33,153 nucleotides of DNA from an uncultured Chlorobiaceae bacterium (GTDB lineage: Bacteria; Bacteroidota; Chlorobiia; Chlorobiales; Chlorobiaceae): NCBI GenBank assembly GCA_903840935.1, contig CAIMHT010000063.1, positions 1 to 33,153 of the forward strand. The letters are read 5' to 3'. The notes under the pieces were generated by a model. It had not been told where the DNA came from. It worked only from the letters and a program-made list of their open reading frames with translations, and did no database searches. This document shows positions 17,979-26,579 of this stretch, piece after piece; positions within the stretch are counted from its first letter, which is position 1, and every line of letters starts with the position of its first letter. The translations under genes and the position numbers were made by a program.

Positions 17979-19292
17979 ATGAAGCCTTTAATTGCTCTGG
18001 TGGGCCGTCCTAACGTCGGCAAATCAACCCTGTTCAACCGAATCCTGCGCCAACGAAGCGCCATCGTCGATCCAACCCCCGGTGTTACAAGAGACCGCCA
18101 TATCGCAGAGGGCGAGTGGCAAGGCAAGGAGTTTTTGCTGATGGATACCGGGGGCTACAATGCCGAGGGTGACATCATCAGCGTGGCGATGCTTGAGCAG
18201 ACCCTGACGGCCATCCGTGATGCCGATATTGTTATCTTTTTAACCGATGTTCGTGCCGGTCTCTCCTACGGAGATCTCGAACTCGGCAGGCTGCTGCAGC
18301 GAACCTTCCGACACAAGCAGCTCTTTTTTGCGGTGAACAAGGTTGAAACCCCGCAACTAACCATAGACGCTGCGTCGTTCATCAGTACCGGATTTATCAA
18401 CCCTTATTTTATCTCGGCAAGAGACGGAAGCGGGGTTGCCGACATGCTTGATGATATCCTTGAGTCCCTGCCTGAAACGGAGAGAGAGCACAGTAACAAA
18501 GCGTGTGCCACCCAACTGGCCGTGGTCGGAAGGCCGAATGTGGGAAAATCAAGTTTCGTCAATGCCCTGCTTGGTTCAAACCGCTTGATTGTGTCGAACA
18601 TCCCGGGGACAACACGTGATGCTATCGACAGCCACTTTACCCGCAAGCAGGAGGATTTTGTTTTGATTGATACGGCGGGGCTGAGAAAACGGACAAAAAT
18701 TGATGCGGGCATTGAGTACTACAGCTCGCTGAGAACCGAACATGCCATTGAGCGCTGTGATGTTGCCCTTGTAATGCTTGATGCCGCGCCGGGCATTGAA
18801 AAGCAGGATATGAGAATCATCAATATGGCCGTAGAGCGCAAAAAAGGGGCGCTCCTGTTGATCAACAAATGGGATCTGATCGAAAAAGATTCAAAAACGA
18901 GCAAAATCTATGAGGAGGACCTCCGGATGCAGATGGGTAACCTCTCTTATGTTCCGGTACTCTTTATTTCGGCCCTTACCAAAAAGAACCTCTACCGGGC
19001 AATCGATACAGCACAGGAGATCTGCCGGAACCGCTCGCGGAAAATCAGCACCAGCGTGCTCAACAAATTTCTTGAGGAGGCACTTTCACAGACGCACGTT
19101 TCCACAAAAACGGGCAAGGAGCTGAAGATCAAGTACATGACCCAAATCAATGCCGCCTGGCCGGTCTTTGCCTTTTTCTGTAATGACCCTCTCCTGGTGC
19201 AGCCAAATTTCAGGAAGTTTCTTGAAAACAAGCTGCGTGAAAAGTTCAGCCTGGAGGGAGTCGCCATTTCGATGCGGTTCATGCAAAAATGA
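17979..19292 (+). CDS. der: Ribosome assembly GTPase Der (EngA)
   Basis: 437 residues with two tandem GTPase domains and a C-terminal KH-like domain. The first domain has GRPNVGKS (9-16), DTGG and NKVE in place of NKxD, a variant also known in other Der proteins. The second has GRPNVGKS (about 184-191), DTAG and NKWD. Der acts in 50S subunit maturation and is essential in many bacteria. It is divergent from rplM, sharing a 153-base promoter region, and is followed 59 bases later by the Mrp-type gene. Confidence 0.97.
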   Translation: MKPLIALVGRPNVGKSTLFNRILRQRSAIVDPTPGVTRDRHIAEGEWQGKEFLLMDTGGYNAEGDIISVAMLEQTLTAIRDADIVIFLTDVRAGLSYGDLELGRLLQRTFRHKQLFFAVNKVETPQLTIDAASFISTGFINPYFISARDGSGVADMLDDILESLPETEREHSNKACATQLAVVGRPNVGKSSFVNALLGSNRLIVSNIPGTTRDAIDSHFTRKQEDFVLIDTAGLRKRTKIDAGIEYYSSLRTEHAIERCDVALVMLDAAPGIEKQDMRIINMAVERKKGALLLINKWDLIEKDSKTSKIYEEDLRMQMGNLSYVPVLFISALTKKNLYRAIDTAQEICRNRSRKISTSVLNKFLEEALSQTHVSTKTGKELKIKYMTQINAAWPVFAFFCNDPLLVQPNFRKFLENKLREKFSLEGVAISMRFMQK

Positions 19293-19351
19293 GCGCATGG
19301 CCACAACTCAACCATAACTGTTTTTTTAGCAACATAAAATAATAACACTCT

Positions 19352-20245
19352 ATGACGACACTCCATGATGAATCGACACCTTCATCCTGCAGCCATCACG
19401 AAGGCCATGATCACTCGGCACATGCATCCTGCAGTCATCATAACTGCAACCATGACCGTCCGCTGAAAGAGGTAAAAGAGATTATTGCGGTGGCTTCGGG
19501 AAAGGGCGGAGTCGGAAAATCGACCTTTGCCGTCAACCTTGCCATCACCCTTGCCCAAACGGGCGCAAAGGTGGGGCTGATTGATGCCGATCTTTACGGC
19601 CCGAGCATTCCAACCATGTTCGGACTCCTTGATGCCAAACCGGAAGTTGAAGGAAAAAATCTTGTGCCGCTGGAAAAATGGGGCGTCAAACTGATGTCTA
19701 TCGGCTTTCTGATCGAAAGCGATACAGCGGTGATCTGGCGTGGACCAATGGTCTCGAACGCTGTCAAGCAGTTTATCAATGACGTGGAGTGGAAGGAGCT
19801 CGATTACCTGATTTTCGATCTTCCTCCCGGTACCGGGGATGTCCAGATTACCATTGCCCAGACCATTCCCCTGACTGGCGCCATTATTGTGACAACACCG
19901 CAGGATGTGGCCATTGCCGATGTGTCGAAAGCGGTGAGCATGTTCCGCAAGGTCAATGTCCCTATTCTCGGAGTGGTCGAAAACATGAGCTATTACGAAC
20001 TGCCGGACGGAACGAAAGACTATATTTTCGGGCACCATGGAGGAGAGATCTTTGCCCGTACCCAAGGGCTCGCCTTCCTCGGTTCCATCCCGATCGACCG
20101 GGCAGTGCGCGAAGGCGGTGACAGCGGAACGCCCGGTCTGCTCAGCCACCCCGATTCATCGTCCTCGAAGGCGATAAATCAGGCAGGCATGGAGGTTGTC
20201 CGCAGGATTTCGATTATGAAAGCAGAAAGCGGTGACAAACAATGA
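19352..20245 (+). CDS. mrp: Mrp/NBP35-type Fe-S carrier ATPase with His/Cys-rich tail
   Basis: 297 residues. The deviant Walker A GKGGVGKST (50-58), DADLYGPSIP, the WRGPMVSNAVKQF block and DLPPGTGDVQ are those of ApbC/Mrp P-loop ATPases that carry Fe-S clusters. Two features are odd. The usual N-terminal MIP18/DUF59 domain is missing; in its place residues 1-36 hold nine His and three Cys, including a repeated CSHH. And the CxxC expected after ENMSY is replaced by ELPDGTKDY, so the only cysteines in the protein are C13, C27 and C32. Either the tail binds the metal or cluster, or the protein no longer carries one. The nfu gene 102 bases downstream supports a Fe-S role. Confidence 0.9.
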   Translation: MTTLHDESTPSSCSHHEGHDHSAHASCSHHNCNHDRPLKEVKEIIAVASGKGGVGKSTFAVNLAITLAQTGAKVGLIDADLYGPSIPTMFGLLDAKPEVEGKNLVPLEKWGVKLMSIGFLIESDTAVIWRGPMVSNAVKQFINDVEWKELDYLIFDLPPGTGDVQITIAQTIPLTGAIIVTTPQDVAIADVSKAVSMFRKVNVPILGVVENMSYYELPDGTKDYIFGHHGGEIFARTQGLAFLGSIPIDRAVREGGDSGTPGLLSHPDSSSSKAINQAGMEVVRRISIMKAESGDKQ

Positions 20246-20347
20246 TGAATTTCATATTGTTTTTTTCCGCAAGAGGTTTGATATTACGTTCTGTTCTGTG
20301 AATAAAAAGGTTACCACTATTTCCAACCATTGTAAACCAACCATACC

Positions 20348-20608
20348 ATGAGTTCCAGCAAGGATTATCTGCCAAACAGCGATGCGCTCTACGACCGGGT
20401 TATTGCCGCACTTGAAACTGTACGCCCTTATCTGCAGGTTGATGGTGGCGATTGTCAGATTGTCGGCATTACAAAAGATATGACCGTTGATGTAAAACTG
20501 CTTGGCGCATGCGGTTCATGCCCGATGAGCACCCTTACCCTGCGTGCCGGTGTTGAACAGGCGATCAAAAAAGCCGTTCCGGAAATTGTTCGCGTTGAAT
20601 CAGTCTGA
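20348..20608 (+). CDS. NifU C-terminal domain (Nfu-type) Fe-S protein
   Basis: 86 residues, made up of just the NifU-C domain: RPYLQVDGGDCQIVGI, then LLGACGSCPMSTLTLR with C55 and C58 as the CxxC that bridges a 4Fe-4S cluster between two subunits. Such proteins pass clusters to apo-enzymes. It follows the Mrp-type gene on the same strand and may accept or donate clusters with it (inference). Its stop is only a few bases from the ftsK stop on the other strand. Confidence 0.93.
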   Translation: MSSSKDYLPNSDALYDRVIAALETVRPYLQVDGGDCQIVGITKDMTVDVKLLGACGSCPMSTLTLRAGVEQAIKKAVPEIVRVESV

Positions 20609-20612
20609 AAAC

Positions 20613-23039
20613 TCATCCATCGAGATTTCGCAATAAAAGTTCGAGGGAGTCTTCATTGTTGATGAGGACTTCCCTTGCTTTGCTCCCATCGGCCTCACTC
20701 ACAATCCCGCTGTATTCGAGCTGATCCATAACCCGCCCTGCACGGCTGAATCCGAGCCGAAGACGCCTCTGCAACAGCGAAACACTCGCCTGCTGGTGCG
20801 TCACCACAAGCCTTGCGGCTTCTTCAAACATGCTGTCCTTGCCATCTTTTTCCTGGTATCCCGACGACGACATACCGTTACCCTTCTGCACATCCGGCGC
20901 GGGAAGCACATACATATTTTTCAGGGCATGTTGCTTACCGATGAAGGAGGTAATCTCTTCAACCTCGCCCGATGAGACGAATGGTCCCTGGATACGCATC
21001 GATTTCGGCTGGTTTGAGGGCTGATAGAGCATGTCACCGTTACCGAGAAGCTGTTCAGCCCCGGAGCCATCAAGAATGGTGCGCGAATCGACCCTGCTGG
21101 CCACCTGGAAGGCAATCCGGGCTGGAAAGTTGGCCTTGATGATACCGGTAATGACATCAACAGAGGGGCGCTGGGTCGCCACAATCAGGTGAATACCCAC
21201 CGCACGGGCGAGCTGGGCAATCCTGATAATCGGCTCTTCAACATCCCTTCCCGCAGTAATCATAAGATCAGCAAGCTCATCAATAACCACAACAATGTAA
21301 GGCAGTGCCTCCTCAGGAATACGGCGGTTGTGATCGCCAATATTGCGGACTCCTGCTTTTTCAAGGGTCTCATACCGGATCTCCATCTCTTTAACGACGC
21401 ACCTGAGTGCATAGACCGCCTTCTGGGGATCGGTGATAATCTGCTCGTCGATACCGGGAAAACGCATGAGAAAATGGTTTTTCAGATGCTGGTACTGAAA
21501 AAGCTCAACCCTTTTGGGATCGATCAGCACAAACTTGACCTTGTCGGGACTGCATGCATAGAGGAGGCTGGAGATAATGACATTGATGCAGACCGACTTG
21601 CCTGCCCCGGTCGCACCGGCAATCAAAAGATGCGGCATGGTGGCCAGATCGGCAATATAGACCTCATTCGTGATGGTTTTACCAAGCACAATCGGCAGCA
21701 TCATGGTGCTGTTCTTGAATTTTTCAACCTGCAGCACCGACCGAAGCCAGACCGTTTTCGGCTTGCCATTGGGAATCTCTACACCAACCGCATTCTTGCC
21801 GGGAATGGGGGCAATGATTCGAATACCTCGTGCCGAGAGCGCCATGGCAAGGTCATTTTCAAGGGATTTTACCCGGCTGACCTTGACATCCGGCTCAAGC
21901 TCCAGTTCAAAAAGGGTAACCCGGGGGCCTACGGTGGTTGCAATCCTCTTTACCTCTATTTTGTAGATCTTGAGTTTCTCAAGCAGTTTCTGCTTGCTTT
22001 CGGCCAGATGCTGCTCATCAATCTGATCATTATCGTCCGGCACTTTCTCCAGAAGATCGATTGAGGGAAAGCGGTAGGGCTCGCGATCTTTGGTCTGCAC
22101 TTTCAAACTGCGCTCGTCAAGGTCTGCCTCTTTTTCATGGACCGCCTTGTTAATGATCATCTCCGGCTCTCCAAGCACCTTTGGCTGCTGCACCAATGGA
22201 GGCGGCTCAATAATTACAGGCTCTGGCAGAAAGAGCTCCGGCTCAAACAGCTCATTCTGCATCGGAGCAACCGGCAAAACTGAGACTGTGGATTCCAGTG
22301 CCGTCACTTTTTGCGCCTCTTTTTTCGGCGCCTCCTTTTTCAGCTTTCTCTCTTTGGCTTTCAGCCTCTTCTGCTCAGCCCTTTTTTTATGGTTTTGAGC
22401 TTTTTTTTCCAAGAAGACGGAGAAGGACTTAATGCCTCTTTTGATAATGGGCAATAAGATTACCTTGGCAGCTTCGAGGAACCCTTTCCCCATGTAGATG
22501 GTCAAAGCAAGGGCAATAACAGCAAGAAGAACAGACGACGCCGTAACACCAATCACGATCGAAAGAAACTCGGCAACCATGCGCCCGATCGCTCCTGCCA
22601 TGAAATCACTGAATGGCGCAGAGGTAAGTCCAAAAATGGTTGCGACATCAAGTGAAATGAAAAGCGTGTAGAGTGAAAAAACAATGGCTGGCTTGAGGCT
22701 TTTGGCCCGCATGAGCAACCAGCCCCAGAAAAAGATGGAGGTTACCGGAAGCAGTACCGAATAACCAAGAAATGAACGGATAAAAAAGTCTGAAATCCTT
22801 GCTCCAAATAACCCGAACGGATTGTGGATGCTTTCAGCCGCGCCTCTTGCCACCTTGATGGAAATATCGTACCAGGCAAGCGCACCAAAACTTCCCTGAT
22901 CATCCGGATGAAAACAGAGAAGGGCGCCTATCAAAAAAAGGGCAAGCAGCATAAGCACTATGCCGCCGATCTCTTTTTGCAGCGCCTTCATGTTCAGATT
23001 ACTCGCCCTGCTGCCTTTGGTGTTATTTTTTATTTTCAC
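20613..23039 (-). CDS. ftsK: DNA translocase FtsK/SpoIIIE
   Basis: 808 residues from a GTG at 23039 with AGGAG 11 bases upstream; an ATG at codon 17 (22991) is the alternative. About four membrane helices occupy residues 20-190, then a Lys/Glu-rich and Pro-rich linker (to ~320), then the motor: Walker A GATGAGKSVC, Walker B VVVIDELADLM, and ATQRPSVDVITGIIKANFPARIAFQVAS. The winged-helix gamma domain at the end (SVSLLQRRLRLGFSRAGRVMDQLE) reads polar DNA signals and contacts XerD. It coordinates chromosome dimer resolution with septation. The linker is short compared with E. coli FtsK. gcvT lies 33 bases upstream on the same strand. Confidence 0.96.
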   Translation of the reverse strand: MKIKNNTKGSRASNLNMKALQKEIGGIVLMLLALFLIGALLCFHPDDQGSFGALAWYDISIKVARGAAESIHNPFGLFGARISDFFIRSFLGYSVLLPVTSIFFWGWLLMRAKSLKPAIVFSLYTLFISLDVATIFGLTSAPFSDFMAGAIGRMVAEFLSIVIGVTASSVLLAVIALALTIYMGKGFLEAAKVILLPIIKRGIKSFSVFLEKKAQNHKKRAEQKRLKAKERKLKKEAPKKEAQKVTALESTVSVLPVAPMQNELFEPELFLPEPVIIEPPPLVQQPKVLGEPEMIINKAVHEKEADLDERSLKVQTKDREPYRFPSIDLLEKVPDDNDQIDEQHLAESKQKLLEKLKIYKIEVKRIATTVGPRVTLFELELEPDVKVSRVKSLENDLAMALSARGIRIIAPIPGKNAVGVEIPNGKPKTVWLRSVLQVEKFKNSTMMLPIVLGKTITNEVYIADLATMPHLLIAGATGAGKSVCINVIISSLLYACSPDKVKFVLIDPKRVELFQYQHLKNHFLMRFPGIDEQIITDPQKAVYALRCVVKEMEIRYETLEKAGVRNIGDHNRRIPEEALPYIVVVIDELADLMITAGRDVEEPIIRIAQLARAVGIHLIVATQRPSVDVITGIIKANFPARIAFQVASRVDSRTILDGSGAEQLLGNGDMLYQPSNQPKSMRIQGPFVSSGEVEEITSFIGKQHALKNMYVLPAPDVQKGNGMSSSGYQEKDGKDSMFEEAARLVVTHQQASVSLLQRRLRLGFSRAGRVMDQLEYSGIVSEADGSKAREVLINNEDSLELLLRNLDG

Positions 23040-23072
23040 CTGCGTTCTTACTCCTGTAATACTTTATGGCGT

Positions 23073-24170
23073 TCACCCCAGTGAGGTTGTAACAAACGGC
23101 AGACGCCTGATAACACCTTCGTGAAAGTTCCCGCGAACTTCAACCAGAATGGGAGTTCCAGGATTGATGTGCTCACGCAAAACGTTGCAGGTACCAACTG
23201 GCTCCTTTATCGTCGGCGAAAGAGTGCCGCTGCAGACCCAGCCAATCTCCTCGCGTGCACTGTTATAGACCTTGAAATGCTGACGCGGAAGAGCGCGACC
23301 ATCAAGCGAGAAACCGGCGACTCCCCTCTTCAGATTGAGCGCAACCTGCCGGCACGTATCCCGGCCTATAAAATTACCTTTATCCATTTTAACCACCCAT
23401 TTCAACCTCGCTTCAAGCGGATTGGTACTGTGATCAATCTCATGACCGTAGAGGGAGTAACCCATCTCAAGGCGGAGCGTGTCGCGTGCACCAAGGCCAA
23501 TAGGCTGAATACCACTCTCTTTGCCCGCTTCAAACAGCGCCTCCCATAAAGGCAAAGCCATCTCATTCGGCAGGCATATCTCCACTCCCTTTTCACCGGT
23601 ATAACCTGTGCGTGCAATCATCACCTCTGAGCCCTGGAAAGGGAGTTTGCAGAAATGAAAAGAGCCAAGCGCATCAACGTCAAGCGCAGGAAACACGGTT
23701 GCAAGAATATCAAGGGCAAGAGGGCCCTGCAGGGCAATCAAAGAGAGCTGGTCGGTATGATCTTCAAGCTCAACACCTTCAAAGGCTCCGATATGCTGCT
23801 GCAACCACTCAAAATCCTTTGGGGCATTGCTCGCGTTGACGATAAGAAAAAAGGTTTCACGGTCGATACGGTAGATAATCAGGTCATCAACAATGCCGCC
23901 GTGGGGATAGAGCATGAGGTTGTATTGCGCCTGACCATCTACCGCCTTGTCAAGATCATTGGTTGTCATGTACTGGAGAAACTCCTTTGCCCTTGCACCC
24001 CTGACATAAAAATTGCCCATGTGCGACACATCAAAAAGCCCTGCCGCGTTGCGTACAGCATTGTGCTCGGCTATAATTCCCCTGTACTGTACCGGCATCA
24101 GATAGCCACCGAAATCAATAATTTTAGCTCCAGCCTCTTCATGCCAGGAGTATAATGCTGTTTTTTTCAT
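23073..24170 (-). CDS. gcvT: Glycine cleavage system T protein (aminomethyltransferase)
   Basis: 365 residues, normal length. Markers are [32 protein letters not shown] at the start, the YTGEKGVEI block, [14 protein letters not shown], and the C-terminal barrel with [13 protein letters not shown]. The protein moves the methylene carbon of the lipoyl-bound intermediate to tetrahydrofolate and frees ammonia. The other gcv genes are not in the window. ftsK follows 33 bases later, perhaps on the same message. Confidence 0.96.
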   Translation of the reverse strand: MKKTALYSWHEEAGAKIIDFGGYLMPVQYRGIIAEHNAVRNAAGLFDVSHMGNFYVRGARAKEFLQYMTTNDLDKAVDGQAQYNLMLYPHGGIVDDLIIYRIDRETFFLIVNASNAPKDFEWLQQHIGAFEGVELEDHTDQLSLIALQGPLALDILATVFPALDVDALGSFHFCKLPFQGSEVMIARTGYTGEKGVEICLPNEMALPLWEALFEAGKESGIQPIGLGARDTLRLEMGYSLYGHEIDHSTNPLEARLKWVVKMDKGNFIGRDTCRQVALNLKRGVAGFSLDGRALPRQHFKVYNSAREEIGWVCSGTLSPTIKEPVGTCNVLREHINPGTPILVEVRGNFHEGVIRRLPFVTTSLG

Positions 24171-24415
24171 AACGACCCTACGACTAAAGTTATTGAGCTG
24201 AGTTACAACTGACTGTAAAAAAACATTTAAACAGGGAAATCAAAGCTTTTTTTGCAATGACCTGAAATTTTCCATCGCATGCAGGCACCATGCGCACACG
24301 CGAATCAGCCAATATAAGAATACGGATTTCTTGCAGAAGAGGGTGGAAAGAAAATTTCAGCAGCAACAACAATATCCAGGATTAATCCGCCAACCCACCT
24401 GTTCGTATCGGCGGT
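24171..24415. other. Intergenic region between gcvT and the lemA/TPM set
   Basis: 245 bases. No supported gene: the short open frame on the minus strand here has no family resemblance or ribosome binding site. A perfect 10-base inverted repeat, ctgaaatttt (24262-24271) and aaaatttcag (24351-24360), is spaced by 79 bases. No clear promoter for gcvT was identified. Confidence 0.4.
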
Positions 24416-25060
24416 TCACCTCCCCCGGCCAATAATCACCTCATTGGCCAGCTCATTGCGATCACCAGCTTTCAGGGGAAAATGGGCGGCAAGGATTTCG
24501 GCGCACCGGTCAACCGCTGCACCTATTGCTGCAGTCTGCCCTTTGCTTTTGATACCACGGATAATGGTATCGACAATCTCCTGCCAGAGCCCCCTGTCAA
24601 CTTTTGCGTTTATGCCTTTATCGGCAACCACTCGGACGTTACGCTCAAAGAGTGAAATATAGATGAGAATGCCTGTATGATCTACGGTCTGGTTGATATC
24701 CTTGTTATAAAAAGAGTTAATGGCCGCCTCTTCGACCTCTTCCTTCATGTCGGAAGCTATTACAAAACGACGTTTGAGCAGAGGAGTTCGTTTAATCACT
24801 TCATGGAGCACAATAAACGAGAGAGCAAAAACTTCAAGAAAGAACCACATACTCTCCTTGCCAGCAAAAAGCGCCACGGCAATGCCAAGAATCATGGCAA
24901 GAAGCACGCTGCCGATCATGCTGGCGAGGGGATAGTGGTAACTTGATGGAACCACCATGACCACGATTTCACCAGAGGTACGTTTTTCTGCCTCCGCGAT
25001 TCGCGCTTCAATCTGAAGCCGCTCCCCTGACGCAAGGAACTTTTCTGCCGGGCCATTCAT
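24416..25060 (-). CDS. TPM-domain membrane protein (cytosolic-start form)
   Basis: 214 residues. A TPM (YgcG/DUF477) domain is visible from IEARIAEAEKRTSGEIVVMVVPS, is interrupted by two membrane helices (about 46-66 and 70-88), then resumes with DHTGILIYISLFERNVRVVADKGI and a terminal helix. There is no signal peptide. TPM domains bind metal, and some act in photosystem II repair, but no activity is established for this form. It is the third gene of lemA-TPM-TPM, starting 26 bases after the Gly-rich TPM protein, so the pair probably works together at the membrane. Confidence 0.82.
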   Translation of the reverse strand: MNGPAEKFLASGERLQIEARIAEAEKRTSGEIVVMVVPSSYHYPLASMIGSVLLAMILGIAVALFAGKESMWFFLEVFALSFIVLHEVIKRTPLLKRRFVIASDMKEEVEEAAINSFYNKDINQTVDHTGILIYISLFERNVRVVADKGINAKVDRGLWQEIVDTIIRGIKSKGQTAAIGAAVDRCAEILAAHFPLKAGDRNELANEVIIGRGR

Positions 25061-25086
25061 CTTGATCTCTTTATATTATATGGCAT

Positions 25087-25854
25087 TTACCAATCACCTG
25101 ATGCTCCACCGCCGCCAAAACCACCGCCGCCGCCACCGAAGCCTCCTCCCCCACCACCGCCGCCAAAGCTTCCTCCTCCGCCATAGAAGCCTCCTCCAAA
25201 GCCTCCGTTGGCCATCGGGCCACCTCTGTGGCCACGGAAAATCTGACTGACAAAATAAATCACCAGCAGAATAAGGATCAGCAGGGTCGATGAGGGCTTG
25301 CTGCCATTCCCTTTCGTCTGGGGCTTTGCCTTGTACTCTCCATGAACCGCAGCAATAATCGACGTAACCCCTTTGGTGAATCCTGCATCGAACTGGCCCG
25401 CCTTGAAGGCCGGGGCAATCTCGTCTTGAACAATTCGCCCGGAGAGAAGATCGGTCAAACTCCCTTCCAGACCGTAGCCAACCTCAATGCGCACCTTGTG
25501 GTCATCACGTGATACAATGAGCAACACTCCGTTGTCAGAGCCTTTATGACCTATCTTCCAGGTCTCGGCAACCCGTATCGAAAAGTTCTCGATTGGCTCG
25601 CCCTGGAGCGACGGAACCGTCAAAATGACAATCTGCGTCGACTCGGCAGCTTCAAACTGCTGAAGCCGGGCATCAAGCTCCGCAAGCTCCGGTGCGGAAA
25701 TCATAGCACCATAATCGTTGACCCGGCCTGAAAGAGCCGGCACCGGAATTGCCGCAAAGCTGCTGAGCGGAAGAAACCCAATCAGCGCAATCACCAGAAA
25801 GAGCATAACCCTGAGCCGGGATCGCATCAAGTTGTTCATGACAGTTCGCAACAT
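25087..25854 (-). CDS. TPM-domain protein with glycine-rich tail (YgcG family)
   Basis: 255 residues. It has an N-terminal signal peptide (FLVIALIGFLPLSSFAA), then an exported TPM domain (VNDYGAMISAPELAELDARLQQFE, STQIVILTVPSLQG, NGVLLIVSRDDHKVRIEVGYGLEG), one membrane helix (about 190-206) and a tail of some 45 residues that is mostly Gly and Phe. This layout is common for YgcG proteins beside LemA. The ATG shares one base with the lemA stop, so translation is likely coupled. ATG codons at 6 and 10 are also possible starts. The low-complexity tail is coded by GGC/GGA runs that give long spurious frames on the other strand. Confidence 0.88.
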   Translation of the reverse strand: MLRTVMNNLMRSRLRVMLFLVIALIGFLPLSSFAAIPVPALSGRVNDYGAMISAPELAELDARLQQFEAAESTQIVILTVPSLQGEPIENFSIRVAETWKIGHKGSDNGVLLIVSRDDHKVRIEVGYGLEGSLTDLLSGRIVQDEIAPAFKAGQFDAGFTKGVTSIIAAVHGEYKAKPQTKGNGSKPSSTLLILILLVIYFVSQIFRGHRGGPMANGGFGGGFYGGGGSFGGGGGGGGFGGGGGGFGGGGASGDW

Positions 25855-26441
25855 CAGAATTTGACTGCCGGCACCGCTTTTGCGGCTTCATCAGCCTTGA
25901 AGTACTCTTTGGCTTTCAGCTTCAGCATCAGGCTGTTGGTCATGGAGTCCGGGAACTTCCTGATTGAAAAGTTGAACGTTGCAACAGCCTCATTGTAGCG
26001 CTGACGGGCAACGCTAATCCGATTTTCGGTGCCTTCAAGCTGATTCTGCAGATCACGAAAGTTCTGGCTGGCCTTGAGATCAGGATAGCGCTCTACCGCT
26101 ACAAGCAGGCGTGACAGGCTTGAGGAGAGTCCACCCTGAGCGCTGGTAAATTTCGCCATGGCCGCCGGATCACTGAGCATGGCGGGGGTAAGCTGAATGG
26201 ACGTCGCTTTTGCCCTCGCTTCCACTACCGCAGTCAGAGTCTCTTTTTCAAAGTTTGCCGCACCCTTGACCGTCGCCACAAGGTTCGGCACCAGGTCACC
26301 CCGCCGCTGCAACTGCGACTCAAGATCGCCCCACGAACGATTTACCGCCTCTTCATTCTGCTGTATGTTGTTGTATCCGCACCCGGAAAGAGTGCTGAAA
26401 AAAAGAAAAAATGCAACAAGTCTTGCTAATGAGACCTTCAT
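25854..26441 (-). CDS. lemA: LemA family lipoprotein
   Basis: 195 residues from the ATG at 26441, which has AGGAGAGG just upstream. An open frame reaching 26492 would begin at the promoter itself and is rejected. A hydrophobic N-terminus ends in LSGC (Cys21), so the protein should be lipidated. The LemA signature follows: [47 protein letters not shown], then helices ending [19 protein letters not shown]. LemA proteins are helical envelope proteins of uncertain function that nearly always travel with TPM proteins, as here. Confidence 0.92.
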   Translation of the reverse strand: MKVSLARLVAFFLFFSTLSGCGYNNIQQNEEAVNRSWGDLESQLQRRGDLVPNLVATVKGAANFEKETLTAVVEARAKATSIQLTPAMLSDPAAMAKFTSAQGGLSSSLSRLLVAVERYPDLKASQNFRDLQNQLEGTENRISVARQRYNEAVATFNFSIRKFPDSMTNSLMLKLKAKEYFKADEAAKAVPAVKF

Positions 26442-26494
26442 AATCCTCTCCTTGCTCTGGTTTGCGCTGTTAATCATATCAAAAAAATACAAAA

Positions 26495-26524
26495 ATTATA
26501 CCATTCTTTACATAAAAGCATCAA
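26495..26524 (-). promoter_or_regulatory. Promoter of the lemA-TPM-TPM set
   Basis: On the minus strand there is a perfect TATAAT (26495-26500) with an extended TGG before it, and TTGATG (26519-26524, 4/6) 18 bases upstream. The start point would fall near 26488, giving a leader of about 47 bases to the chosen lemA ATG. Confidence 0.6.
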
Positions 26525-26541
26525 GCTACCAAGGATCACGC

Positions 26542-26571
26542 CCGGCGCCACACAAGTAGTGGTGGCACCGG
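26542..26571 (-). terminator. Strong hairpin after rel, possible terminator
   Basis: Ten-base arms ccggcgccac (26542-26551) and gtggcaccgg (26562-26571) pair with one G-U and a ten-base loop, nine bases past the rel stop. No T run follows on the minus strand, so it may be a 3' stabiliser or a factor-dependent site and not a classical terminator. Confidence 0.4.
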
Positions 26572-26579
26572 TGAAGCGT

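Noticed and set aside
19382..20149. 255-codon open frame antisense to the Mrp-type gene
   Set aside because: The opposite strand codes an intact Walker-type ATPase; the antisense translation has no family features.
21189..22064. 291-codon open frame antisense to ftsK
   Set aside because: It shadows the conserved FtsK motor domain and its translation resembles nothing.
24190..24372. 60-codon minus-strand open frame between gcvT and the TPM gene
   Set aside because: No Shine-Dalgarno, no recognisable motif, and it sits in an A/T-rich spacer.
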